From Rhodospirillaceae bacterium (GTDB lineage: Bacteria; Pseudomonadota; Alphaproteobacteria; Bin65): DNA of 64,000 bases. Positions 1 through 7,939 of the stretch are shown in pieces (within the stretch, counting starts at the first letter, position 1; every line of letters begins with the position of its first letter). The stretch spans positions 1 through 64,000 of the forward strand of contig JAPPLJ010000021.1 in the NCBI GenBank assembly GCA_028819475.1, in the 5' to 3' direction. Both the position numbers and the translations under genes were made by a program. The notes beneath the pieces are model-generated. The model was not told where the DNA came from, did no database searches, and worked only from the letters and a program-made list of their open reading frames with translations.

Positions 1-19
1 GGACAGGTTGAGAATCCCC

Positions 20-107
20 TTTCGCAGAGAAATCCTCTGAAGAGGGGGAAGGATATCCTTTATGGCTCGAAACCGTTTCGCAGAGGAATCCCTTTGGGAA
101 GGGGAGG
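20..107. repeat. two copies of a dispersed intergenic repeat
   Basis: Two related copies lie downstream of the aldehyde dehydrogenase stop. Positions 20-52 and 76-107 both begin TTTCGCAGAG and contain AATCC followed by a purine-rich GGGAAGG run. Related copies occur at 44355-44390 (opposite strand) and 45292-45318. The first 146 bases hold no gene. I see no transposase or coding potential, so this looks like a short repetitive extragenic element of the REP type. That class assignment is inference. Confidence 0.55.
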
Positions 108-146
108 TTTGCGCGCTTGCGCGCCGTATGGTGCGGCGGCCGCCGG

Positions 147-1580
147 TCAGGCGGCTTCGGCGCCGAAGATGGCTTTGACCTCGAGGAATTCCTCGAAGCC
201 GTGCTCGCCCCATTCGCGGCCGTTGCCGGACTGCTTGTAGCCGCCGAAAGCCGCCGAGAGATCGGGCATCGCGCCGTTGATATGGACGCTGCCGGTGCGC
301 ATCCGGCGTGCCACCCGGGCCGCCCGCTGCGGGTCGGCCGACGAGACGTAGCCGGACAGGCCGTAGGGCGTGTCGTTGGCGATGGCGACCGCCTCGTCCT
401 CATCCGAGTAGCCGATGATCGACAGGACCGGCCCGAAAATCTCCTCCCGCGCGATCGTCATGTCGTTGGAGACGTTGGCGAACACGGTCGGCCGGACATA
501 ATAGCCCTTGTCCAGCCCGTCGGGCCGGCCCGGGCCGCCGGCGACCAGTTCGGCGCCTTCCTCGATCCCCTTCTCGATCAGGCCCTGGACCTTGTCGAAC
601 TGCATCGCGCTGGCGAGCGGCCCCATCGTGGTCGCCTCATCGCGCGGATCGCCGACCGCGATCTTGCCCGCCGCCGACTGCGCGGCCTCGATGGCCTCGG
701 CCATCCGGTCCATCGGCACGAGCATCCGGGTCGGCGCGTTGCAGGACTGGCCGGTATTGCCGGCGCAGACGAACACGCCGCCCTTCACCGTCCTGGCGAT
801 ATCGGCATCGTCGAGCAGGATGTTGGCCGACTTGCCGCCAAGCTCCTGGGTCACGCGCTTGACCGTGTCGGCCGCGCCCTTCGCCACGGCGACGCCGCCG
901 CGGGTCGAGCCGGTGAAGGACATCATGTCGATATCCGGATGGGCGGACATGGCCTCGCCGACCGTCGGCCCGTCGCCGTTGACCAGGTTGAACACGCCGG
1001 CCGGCACGCCGGCCTCGTCGAGGATTTCGGCGAAGATGATGGCGTCGAGCGGCGCGATTTCGCTCGGCTTCAGCACCATGGTGCAGCCCGCGGCGAGCGC
1101 CGGCGCGACCTTGCAGGTGATCTGGTTCTGCGGCCAGTTCCACGGCGTGATCATGCCGACGACGCCGACCGGCTCGCGCCGCATCAGCGTGCTGCCCTGC
1201 ATGTCCTCGAACGCGTAATTCTGGAGGACGCGGGCGGCGGTCTTGATATGCGCCAGGCCGGACCGCGCCTGGACCTTCTTCGCAAAGCCGAGCGGCGCGC
1301 CCATCTCGCTGGAGATGGCTTCGCCCAGATCGTCGAGCCGGCTCGTGTAGATCTCGACGATCCGGTTCAGCAGGTCGAGCCGTTCCTCGCGGCTGGTCTC
1401 GGCGTAGCTGTCGAAGGCGGCGCGGGCGGCGGCCACGGCCTTGTCGACATCGGCGGCCGAACCGAGGCTGATCTGACCGCACGGTTCCTCCGTCGCCGGG
1501 TCGATGACATCCAGCGTCCGGGGCTCCGCCGGATCGACCCATGCGCCGCCGATGTAGAATTTCAGATTGTTGGCCGACAT
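147..1580 (-). CDS. aldehyde dehydrogenase (NAD(P)-dependent, ALDH superfamily)
   Basis: Oxidises an aldehyde to the acid with NAD(P)+; the specific substrate cannot be read from sequence. The protein is 477 aa, the usual length of a soluble cytosolic ALDH. Visible landmarks are the cofactor/oxyanion motif PWNWP (N149), the nucleotide-binding FTGSTRGG loop near 222, the general base E246 in VTQELGGKSAN, and the catalytic cysteine C280 in GNTGQSCNAPTR. The closest named groups by motif are the betaine-aldehyde and related ALDHs (NTGQSC). The ATG at 1580 is preceded by GAGGAAG, and the frame upstream of it is not ALDH-like. It is divergent from the enoyl-CoA hydratase at 1763, so the two may share a control region or pathway. 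Confidence 0.95.
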   Translation of the reverse strand: MSANNLKFYIGGAWVDPAEPRTLDVIDPATEEPCGQISLGSAADVDKAVAAARAAFDSYAETSREERLDLLNRIVEIYTSRLDDLGEAISSEMGAPLGFAKKVQARSGLAHIKTAARVLQNYAFEDMQGSTLMRREPVGVVGMITPWNWPQNQITCKVAPALAAGCTMVLKPSEIAPLDAIIFAEILDEAGVPAGVFNLVNGDGPTVGEAMSAHPDIDMMSFTGSTRGGVAVAKGAADTVKRVTQELGGKSANILLDDADIARTVKGGVFVCAGNTGQSCNAPTRMLVPMDRMAEAIEAAQSAAGKIAVGDPRDEATTMGPLASAMQFDKVQGLIEKGIEEGAELVAGGPGRPDGLDKGYYVRPTVFANVSNDMTIAREEIFGPVLSIIGYSDEDEAVAIANDTPYGLSGYVSSADPQRAARVARRMRTGSVHINGAMPDLSAAFGGYKQSGNGREWGEHGFEEFLEVKAIFGAEAA

Positions 1581-1762
1581 GCTGCTGCTTCCTCGCGATT
1601 GATCGTGATACCGGCGTTGCGCCGTTCGCGGGGAGATATAGCGCCCGCCCTCGCGGCTTGCCAACCGCCGCCGGGCGGCCGGATCGGCGCAGGGCGAAAA
1701 GCCTGTTTCGCCGTTCCGCTTCGTGTTACCGCCGTCGCCGAAACGGCGGGGACAGATGCGGA

Positions 1763-2551
1763 ATGACGGACGGCGGCGCCAGGATCGACTACGAGGAACG
1801 GCCCGGCCGCGCCGGGGGCGGCCGGGTGGCGCGCCTGTTCATCGACCGCGCGGCAAAGCGCAACGCTATCGGACCGGGGGTGATCGCCGGCCTGAAGGAC
1901 GCCTGCGCGAAACTGGCGGCGGACGGCGAATTGCGCGCCGTCGTGCTGACGGGCGCCGGCGGCCGGACCTTCGCAGCCGGCGCCGATGTCAACACGATGT
2001 CCGGCCTGACGCCGGACAGCGCCCGCGCCTTCATCACGTCGCTGCACGAAGCCATCGACGCGGTGCGCACCCTGCCCGTGCCGGTGATCGCCGCAATCCG
2101 CGGCCATTGCCTGGGCGCCGCCGTCGAACTGGCGGCAGCCTGCGATTTTCGCGCCGGCGACACCACGGCGATCGTCGCCATGCCGGAAGTGCGGGTCGGC
2201 ATCCCGAGCGTGATCGAGGCCGCGCTGCTGCCCGGCCTGGTCGGCTGGGGCGCGGCGCGGGAGATGCTGCTGACCGGCCGGGAATACGGCGCCGCGGAGG
2301 CCGCCGAAATCGGCTTTCTGCAAAAGGTAACGGCACCGCCCGACCTGGACGCCGCCGTCGACGCCTGGCTCGACGCAATCCTCGCCTGCGGCCCGGCCGC
2401 CGTGCGCACCCAGAAGGCGCTGCTCGACCGCTGGCAGGAAATGCCGCTGAGCGAAGCCGTCGCGGTCAGCATCGACGCTTTCGCCGCCTCCTTCGAAACC
2501 GACGAACCGGCGCGGATGCTGGCCCGGGCGCTCAAACCGCGAAGCGGGTGA
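1763..2551 (+). CDS. enoyl-CoA hydratase/isomerase family protein (crotonase fold)
   Basis: A 262-aa crotonase-superfamily protein that probably adds water to, or isomerises, a 2-enoyl-CoA in the cytosol. The oxyanion-hole segment AAGADVNTM, the GHCLGAAVELAAACDF helix carrying the first catalytic Glu, and MPEVRVGIPS carrying the second are all present, so a hydratase-type active site looks intact. The C-terminal helix is of normal length. The start is the ATG at 1763; the frame remains open upstream but there has the composition of a shadow of the opposite strand. The exact substrate is not inferable. It is divergent from the aldehyde dehydrogenase and followed by an unrelated membrane protein. 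Confidence 0.92.
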   Translation: MTDGGARIDYEERPGRAGGGRVARLFIDRAAKRNAIGPGVIAGLKDACAKLAADGELRAVVLTGAGGRTFAAGADVNTMSGLTPDSARAFITSLHEAIDAVRTLPVPVIAAIRGHCLGAAVELAAACDFRAGDTTAIVAMPEVRVGIPSVIEAALLPGLVGWGAAREMLLTGREYGAAEAAEIGFLQKVTAPPDLDAAVDAWLDAILACGPAAVRTQKALLDRWQEMPLSEAVAVSIDAFAASFETDEPARMLARALKPRSG

Positions 2552-2616
2552 CGGCTGCCCGGCAGGGTATAATGCGGCAAGACCGAACGCCGGATCGCCC
2601 GCAAAGATCAGGACAC

Positions 2617-3351
2617 ATGCCGGAACACCGATCCGATCGAGCCCATCCCGATCGCGACCCACAAAGGACCGGAGCCGCGCTTCCGGCCGGACAGGTTGCG
2701 GCGCTGGCCGTCGCGATTCTGGTATCCGCCGGGATCGGCGGGCGCTACTGGATCCGGGGGGACTTTGACGTCGTCCATGCGCTCCTGAGCCTGTTCTTTT
2801 CCGTCAATCTGGTGGTCTGCTATTGGGAAATCTGCCTGTTTCTCCGCCGGGACTATATCGAGCGCCGCGCCCGGTATTGGCGCGACCGGCGGCGCGAGAC
2901 CGGCCGGTCGCCGGTCGCCGAATTCCTTGGCGCAAGGGTACCGCTGGCAAAGTTGTTTTCGTCGACGCAATGGGCGGACGTCTGGGCGACCTATGCCCAA
3001 TTTGACGGCTCCTACGCCGACCGGCGCACCTACGGCTTCAACGTGGATATTGCAAACGGCTTTGCGACGCCGGTCCCGACGCTGATCCTGTATGCCGCCT
3101 GTTCGGTCGACCTGATGCCCGCACTCGTCGCGGGAATTATCGGGGCGATGCTGTTCTGGCAATTGATCTACATGACGTCGGTCTACTGGGTCAGCTTCTT
3201 CGTAGCCGATCGGCAATCGCGGATCAGCCGGCGGGAGAAGTATATCTATATCTATGGAATGAATTGCCCCTGGGTGCTCTGCGCGCTGCTTGGATTATAC
3301 GTTTCCATTCGTTTGATCGCGGACGGCGACTACAGCGTCCTGGGCCGTTGA
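2617..3351 (+). CDS. uncharacterised integral membrane protein
   Basis: I do not recognise this 244-aa family. It has a charged N-terminus, hydrophobic spans near residues 25-45 and 50-75, a basic soluble middle (RRARYWRDRRRETGR) and three further spans in about 150-240, so it is probably a five-helix inner-membrane protein. The soluble loop contains conserved-looking aromatics (QWADVWATYAQFDGSYADRR). The start is uncertain: ATG 2617 has AGGA four bases upstream, while ATG 2572 has AGGG upstream and adds 15 residues. It follows the enoyl-CoA hydratase by 65 bp on the same strand and ends before the convergent Rieske gene. Confidence 0.7.
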   Translation: MPEHRSDRAHPDRDPQRTGAALPAGQVAALAVAILVSAGIGGRYWIRGDFDVVHALLSLFFSVNLVVCYWEICLFLRRDYIERRARYWRDRRRETGRSPVAEFLGARVPLAKLFSSTQWADVWATYAQFDGSYADRRTYGFNVDIANGFATPVPTLILYAACSVDLMPALVAGIIGAMLFWQLIYMTSVYWVSFFVADRQSRISRREKYIYIYGMNCPWVLCALLGLYVSIRLIADGDYSVLGR

Positions 3352-3408
3352 TCCGGGATTTTCCCGAACAGCGGCTGGCCGTTGCGGGGCGGCGCTTTCC
3401 CCGCTGCC

Positions 3409-3717
3409 CTACAACCGCACGAAGACGATGCCGCCTTCGACCTTGACCGGATAGGTCGCCAGGTCCTCGCAGACCGGCGGGGTGAGCGCCTTGCCGGTGG
3501 CGATGTCGAAGCGGCCCTGATGCAGCGGGCATTCGATGACCGTGCCGATGACGAGGCCGTCCCCGAGATGCTGCCGCTCGTGGGTGCAATAGCCGTCGGT
3601 CGCGAAAAAGCCCTTCGCGGTATTGTAGACCGCGAAGCTCCGGCTCTCGTAGTCCCAGCGGATCAGGTCCTCTTCCTCGATATCGTCCGCCGCGCAGACC
3701 TCGATCCATTCGCCCAA
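3409..3717 (-). CDS. Rieske [2Fe-2S] ferredoxin
   Basis: A 102-aa stand-alone Rieske protein that carries one electron in the cytosol. The cluster ligands are clear: C44 and H46 in CTHERQHL and C63 and H66 in CPLHQGRFD, the pattern of dioxygenase-type ferredoxins (MocE/NdoA-like). It has no signal peptide and no oxygenase domain. It is the last gene of a minus-strand operon, 15 bp after the M24 gene, with the AGGAAGG-type ribosome site in the gap. The operon's desaturase is a di-iron enzyme that needs an electron donor, so this ferredoxin is the obvious candidate. That partnership is inference. Confidence 0.92.
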   Translation of the reverse strand: MGEWIEVCAADDIEEEDLIRWDYESRSFAVYNTAKGFFATDGYCTHERQHLGDGLVIGTVIECPLHQGRFDIATGKALTPPVCEDLATYPVKVEGGIVFVRL

Positions 3718-3732
3718 GGGCGGCCTCCTTCC

Positions 3733-5031
3733 TCAGACCTCGCAGCCGAGGAGCGAGTCCTCGTACGGATACCGGGAAAGAACGATCGGCCCGGACTCCG
3801 TGACGAGCACCTGGTCCTCCAGTTTGACCCCTTCCACCCCGCCGACCTTGCCGACATAGCTCTCGACGCAAATCACCATGCCGGCCTCGAACGCCCCGTC
3901 ATAATGATCGTCATGCTCGGGCGAATGGTGGATGACCGGCCACTCGTCGCCCATGCCGACGCCGTGCGCCAGGCAGGGATAGGGCTGGTCGCCGTAGCCC
4001 GGCTCCTGGATGTAGCGGGCGGCGATGAAATCGCGGAACGACGTGCCGGCGCGCAGCAGCTGCGCGTTGTGCGTCACCTCGTTCCAGGCGAGCGTATACA
4101 GTTTTCTTTGCTCGTCGCTCGGCCTCCCGGGACCGCAGTGGAAAGCGCGGCTGACATCGGCGCCGTAGCTGAGCGGCCCGACCATCCCGCAGTCGAACAC
4201 GACCAGGTCGCCGGACCGGATCGTCCGGCCCGACGCTTCCTGCTGCCACGGGTTGGTCCGCTCCCCGGAGGCGAGCAGGCGATAGTCGAGCCATTCGCCG
4301 CCATGCTCGATCGTCGCCTGCCACATCAGGGCCCAGAGCTCCTGCTCCGCGATGCCGGGGCGCAGGGCGTCGCGCATGCGGGTCATGCCGTCCTCGGCCG
4401 CCGCCAGCGCCAGATTCATGGCAAGGATTTCTTCCGGGCACTTGATCCTGCGGGCATGGGCGAGGACCGGCGCGGCATCGGCGGGAGCAAAGCCGTTTTC
4501 GATCAACGCCTGCGCGGCGCGGCGGCCGATACGGTCGACGGCGACCCGCGCACCGCCGCCGCAATGCTCTTTCAGGAGATCGCCCATCTGGGCCGCCCAT
4601 TTGCGCGCCGTTTCGCGCTGCCGCGAGCCGGCGAACATGTAGGACAGAGGCAGGAGATCGTCCCGGACTTCGTCGATCGTTTCGAGCTGGCGGCCGGTGT
4701 GCCGCCCAGGCTCGCTGTCGAAGTAGACGACCGGGCCGTCGGCGGGCACGAACAGGTATCCGGCCTGGATGTGCATCTGGAACAGCGCGCAGTTGCGCAC
4801 GCCGGCGGCGTAGCGGATCGACAGCGGCTCGACGAGGACGACCGCGTCCAGCCCGTGGGCGGCGATCTGTTCGCGCAGCCGGTTCTGCCGCCAGGCGCGC
4901 ATCCGCGGCACGTCGAACAGCCCCTCGGTGTCCGTGGCCCGGGCCGGCGGCGTGATCCGCGCGGCCTGTTCCAGCGTGAGCGGCTGGGGCCGGGCTGCGA
5001 AGGTCTTCCGATAGTCCGCGGCCTCGTTCAT
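3733..5031 (-). CDS. M24 metallopeptidase-fold protein, DddP-like
   Basis: A 432-aa protein with an N-terminal creatinase-like domain (about 40-190) and a C-terminal pita-bread M24 domain. The closest named family I recognise is DddP, the DMSP lyase of marine alphaproteobacteria: RLLASGERTNPW, AHGVGMGDEWPV and RYPYEDSLLG match its characteristic segments. Metal-ligand candidates are D280, D292, H356, E390 and E405. The additional Asp that DddP has two residues after the first ligand is G282 here (FDCG rather than FDTD), so DMSP cleavage should not be assumed. Peptidase or another C-N/C-S cleavage is possible. It is third in the operon, after the desaturase, and precedes the Rieske gene. Confidence 0.85.
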   Translation of the reverse strand: MNEAADYRKTFAARPQPLTLEQAARITPPARATDTEGLFDVPRMRAWRQNRLREQIAAHGLDAVVLVEPLSIRYAAGVRNCALFQMHIQAGYLFVPADGPVVYFDSEPGRHTGRQLETIDEVRDDLLPLSYMFAGSRQRETARKWAAQMGDLLKEHCGGGARVAVDRIGRRAAQALIENGFAPADAAPVLAHARRIKCPEEILAMNLALAAAEDGMTRMRDALRPGIAEQELWALMWQATIEHGGEWLDYRLLASGERTNPWQQEASGRTIRSGDLVVFDCGMVGPLSYGADVSRAFHCGPGRPSDEQRKLYTLAWNEVTHNAQLLRAGTSFRDFIAARYIQEPGYGDQPYPCLAHGVGMGDEWPVIHHSPEHDDHYDGAFEAGMVICVESYVGKVGGVEGVKLEDQVLVTESGPIVLSRYPYEDSLLGCEV

Positions 5032-5110
5032 CGGTGCACCGTGTGCCGCCTGCAGGGGGCCTGGGAAAACGTTGCCGGCTTCCCGGCCGGTTCGACGAAA
5101 GGCGTATCCA

Positions 5111-6172
5111 TCACATGGTCCGGTGCGCGACGCGCTCGAAGGCGCCGCCTTCGGTGATCATGTGCGGCGCCTGGCGGATCGATGGCGTGCCGGTCGACAG
5201 GCCGAGGCTGCGCCGGACGACGACGACGAACACCGCCCAATTCGTGCGGAAAAATCCGGGATCGGGCGCCGGCACCTGCGCGGCGACTGCCCGGCTCAAG
5301 GCCGGCAGGGCGAAGAAAGGCACCTGGGGATAAAGATGGTGCTCCACATGCCAGTTCATGTTCGCGTAGAGGAACCGGCCGAGCCGGTTTGTCCGGAACG
5401 AGCGCGTGCTCTCGAGGATGGACGGCGAGTTTTCCTGCATCTCGACATGCTGGATCAGCGTGAACAGCATCATGACCGGCATGCCCAGCAGGCGCGGCAG
5501 GACCAGGAACCAGAGCAGCCAAGAGCCTCCGAGCGCCACGAGCAGGGCGGCGCCGGCATAAACGGCGAGAAAGATGCGCGCGTTGCGCGTCATCTTCGGC
5601 AGCTCGCCCGCTGGCGTCACCATGCGCATGACGCCGGTGTAGCGGCCGGCCGCCAGGCGCAGCAGGACCGTCGCCTGGTAGCGCAGCAATGCCAGCCCCG
5701 AGGCCTCCAGCAGCCAGCCGCCGAACGTCATCGGCGTGTCGAACGGCATCTGGCTGTCCTTGCCGACATGCCAGGTGTGGGTGTGGTGATTGGTGTGGGT
5801 GTAGCGCCGGTGCAGCGGCTCCTCCATGTAGAGCAGCGACGTGATCCAGAGGACCGCTTCGTTCAGCCGGCGACTGCGGAAGGCGGTGCCGTGCGCGGTT
5901 TCGTGGCTGATTGCGTAGGCCGGAACGGTCAGCAGCACGCCGTGGACGAACATCGCCGGCCACAGCCAGGCCGTGCCGACGGACAGCCAGACCAGGCAGC
6001 CGGTTGCCAGCAACCCGCAGCCCCATTGCGCGAGATAGACCAGGCCGGGACGGTCGGACCGCTGCGCGAGCGCCTTCAGGGCCTTGCGGTCGAGCGTCAC
6101 GCCGCTGGATGCCGCGTTGGTCGGGGCTGCCTCGGCCGGCGCGCCGTCGGGCAAAGCGCCTTCAGTCGGCAT
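5111..6172 (-). CDS. membrane fatty-acid desaturase-family protein
   Basis: A 353-aa di-iron membrane desaturase/hydroxylase. The three histidine boxes are visible: SHETAHGT, HTNHHTHTWH and WHVEHHLYP, with hydrophobic segments between them. The third box has the HxxHH form of acyl-lipid or acyl-CoA desaturases rather than the AlkB form. The chosen start, ATG 6172, has GGAAGG eight bases upstream and overlaps the end of the aldolase gene by 11 bp, which argues for translational coupling; the frame runs further upstream but there is a shadow of the aldolase. It is second in the aldolase-desaturase-M24-Rieske operon. The substrate is unknown. Confidence 0.9.
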   Translation of the reverse strand: MPTEGALPDGAPAEAAPTNAASSGVTLDRKALKALAQRSDRPGLVYLAQWGCGLLATGCLVWLSVGTAWLWPAMFVHGVLLTVPAYAISHETAHGTAFRSRRLNEAVLWITSLLYMEEPLHRRYTHTNHHTHTWHVGKDSQMPFDTPMTFGGWLLEASGLALLRYQATVLLRLAAGRYTGVMRMVTPAGELPKMTRNARIFLAVYAGAALLVALGGSWLLWFLVLPRLLGMPVMMLFTLIQHVEMQENSPSILESTRSFRTNRLGRFLYANMNWHVEHHLYPQVPFFALPALSRAVAAQVPAPDPGFFRTNWAVFVVVVRRSLGLSTGTPSIRQAPHMITEGGAFERVAHRTM

Positions 6173-6926
6173 AGTCGGAGCCTTCCGCGTCGAGGATGGC
6201 CCTGATTTCGGCGAAATGCCGTTCGGCCTGGCCCGGATACCCTTCGATTTCGGAGGCGGTCCTTTCCGCAATGTCGGCGGGCATCACCCGCAGCGACCTG
6301 CCGGTCTGCAGGGCGCGGATATAGGTCGCCGCCGCACGCTCGAAATGGTAGAGCCGGTTGAAGGCATCGGCCACGCCGTCACCAATGACGAGCAGGCCAT
6401 GGTTGCCCATCACCATGACCCGGACGTTCGGGTCGGAAAGCATGCTGGCGCAGCGTTCGCCCTCGGCCTCGAAGGCGAGGCCGGCAAAGTCTTCATCGAC
6501 GATCATCCGGTTGTAGAAGGTCGCCGTATTCTGGTCGATCGGCGGCAGCCTGCTGTCTTCCAGGCTCGCCAGCACCGTCGCGAAGACGGAGTGAACGTGC
6601 ATGACGCAACGGGCGTGCGGGCAGCGGCGATGCAACGACCCGTGCAGTCCCCATGCCGTCGGGTCCGGGGCGCCCGGCCGGGACAGCGTAACGGGATCGT
6701 TCGCATCCAGCTCCAGCAGGTCCGACGCCCGGATCCGGCTGAAATGCCTTTGGTTCGGGTTCATCAGGAAGCGGGTGCCCGCCGGGTTAACCGCCAGGCT
6801 GAAATGGTTGGCGACCGCTTCGTGCAAATTGAGACGCGCAGCCCAGCGGAAGGCGGCGGCCAGATCGGCCCGGGCCTTCCGGTGGTCAAGCTTCGGCCGG
6901 CCCGAAAACAACAAATGGACACTCAT
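6162..6926 (-). CDS. class II aldolase/adducin family protein
   Basis: A 254-aa protein of the class II aldolase/adducin family, zinc enzymes that usually cleave or epimerise phosphorylated sugars and related hydroxy-carbonyl compounds. The zinc-site histidines are recognisable in VMHVHSVF (HxH) and a further His occurs in MGNHGLLVIG. NHFSLAVN near the N-terminus corresponds to the family's substrate loop. ATG 6926 has GGAGG nine bases upstream. It is the promoter-proximal gene of the operon and is divergent from the LysR regulator, from which it is separated by 125 bp carrying an inverted repeat. The substrate cannot be assigned. Confidence 0.9.
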   Translation of the reverse strand: MSVHLLFSGRPKLDHRKARADLAAAFRWAARLNLHEAVANHFSLAVNPAGTRFLMNPNQRHFSRIRASDLLELDANDPVTLSRPGAPDPTAWGLHGSLHRRCPHARCVMHVHSVFATVLASLEDSRLPPIDQNTATFYNRMIVDEDFAGLAFEAEGERCASMLSDPNVRVMVMGNHGLLVIGDGVADAFNRLYHFERAAATYIRALQTGRSLRVMPADIAERTASEIEGYPGQAERHFAEIRAILDAEGSDYAD

Positions 6927-7004
6927 CGCAATCCGCCTCCAGACGAGCCTCCGCGGAGACTGCGCGGCCCCGCCCCGATTGACAAACAACAGATATTGGG
7001 ACGT

Positions 7005-7025
7005 AACATTAATAATTCTAATGTT
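7005..7025. promoter_or_regulatory. inverted repeat, candidate LysR operator
   Basis: AACATTA-N7-TAATGTT is a perfect 7-bp-arm dyad lying between the divergent LysR gene (start 7052) and the aldolase operon (start 6926). It contains the ATTA-N7-TAAT form of the T-N11-A site typical of LysR-type regulators and sits in an AT-rich island within very GC-rich DNA. The arrangement is classical for a LysR protein controlling itself and the divergent operon. The binding itself is inferred. Confidence 0.65.
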
Positions 7026-7051
7026 TCGATTTTGCATAAGGGGCGACCGGC

Positions 7052-7924
7052 ATGGCGAGCCTCCCTCCCCTCACCTGGCTGCGCGCCTTCGAGGCGGCGG
7101 CGCGGCATCTCTCCTTCACCCAGGCGGCGGCGGAACTGAATCTCACCCAGTCGGCGGTATCCCAGCATGTCCGGAGCCTGGAGGCTGCGCTCGGGCTCGG
7201 CCTGTTCGTCCGCAAGACCCGTGCGCTCCAGTTGACCGAGGCCGGATCGAACTACCTGCCGATCGTACAGGACGCCTTCGAAATCCTGGGCAGCGGCACC
7301 CGTGCGCTGACCGGCGGGGACCGGGGCCGGCGCCTGATGGTGACCTGCAATCTCGCCTTCTCGACCTTCTGGCTCGCGCCGCGGCTCGGCGGCCTGCTGG
7401 CGGCCCATCCCTGGCTGTCGCTCAACCTGTCGACGCCGATCTGGGACCCGTTGCACGGGGAAGGCGTTCCGGAGGTGGAAATCCGCTTCGGCCGCGCCGC
7501 GCTGATGCCCGGAACGGCGGAACGGCTGGCGGTCGAGCGCGCCTACCCGGTCTGCGCGCCCGGCGCGAGGCCGGAAATGTGCCGCTGGGAAACCGCGCCG
7601 CTCTTCGATACCGTCGGCGTGACGACGAACTGGGAGGCCTGGCTCTCCAGCCAGGGTCTCAGCCTCCCGCGGGACCGGAGCGTCACCCTCGCCTCGACCT
7701 ATGTCGTCGCGATGACCGCGGCCCTGACCGGCGGCGGCCTCGCCATCACGCACGATTCGCTGGCGCAGGACCTGCTGGCGGACGGGCGGCTCGAGCGGCC
7801 GTACGCGCACAGCGTGGAATTGCCGGAGGGCTATTTCCTGCTCGCCGCACCGAAACACGAGGAAACGCCGGCGGCGCGCACTTTTGTCGACTGGATCGGG
7901 AAGGAGTTCGCGTCCGCCGGTTGA
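7052..7924 (+). CDS. LysR-family transcriptional regulator (GcvA-like)
   Basis: A 290-aa regulator with an N-terminal winged helix-turn-helix (residues 5-65; FTQAAAELNLTQSAVSQHV is the recognition region) and a C-terminal periplasmic-binding-protein-like effector domain (about 90-285). The N-terminal signature PPLTWLRAFEAAARHLSF is typical of the GcvA-like branch. It is divergent from the aldolase-desaturase-M24-Rieske operon, with a LysR-type dyad at 7005-7025 between them, so it is the likely regulator of that operon and of itself. The effector is unknown but is presumably a substrate or product of the operon. Confidence 0.93.
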   Translation: MASLPPLTWLRAFEAAARHLSFTQAAAELNLTQSAVSQHVRSLEAALGLGLFVRKTRALQLTEAGSNYLPIVQDAFEILGSGTRALTGGDRGRRLMVTCNLAFSTFWLAPRLGGLLAAHPWLSLNLSTPIWDPLHGEGVPEVEIRFGRAALMPGTAERLAVERAYPVCAPGARPEMCRWETAPLFDTVGVTTNWEAWLSSQGLSLPRDRSVTLASTYVVAMTAALTGGGLAITHDSLAQDLLADGRLERPYAHSVELPEGYFLLAAPKHEETPAARTFVDWIGKEFASAG

Positions 7925-7939
7925 CCGTCCCGTTCCCGG

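Noticed and set aside
117..1766. 549-codon plus-strand open frame
   Set aside because: It is antisense to the complete aldehyde dehydrogenase; Arg/Ala/Gly-rich translation without domains, typical of high-GC shadow frames.
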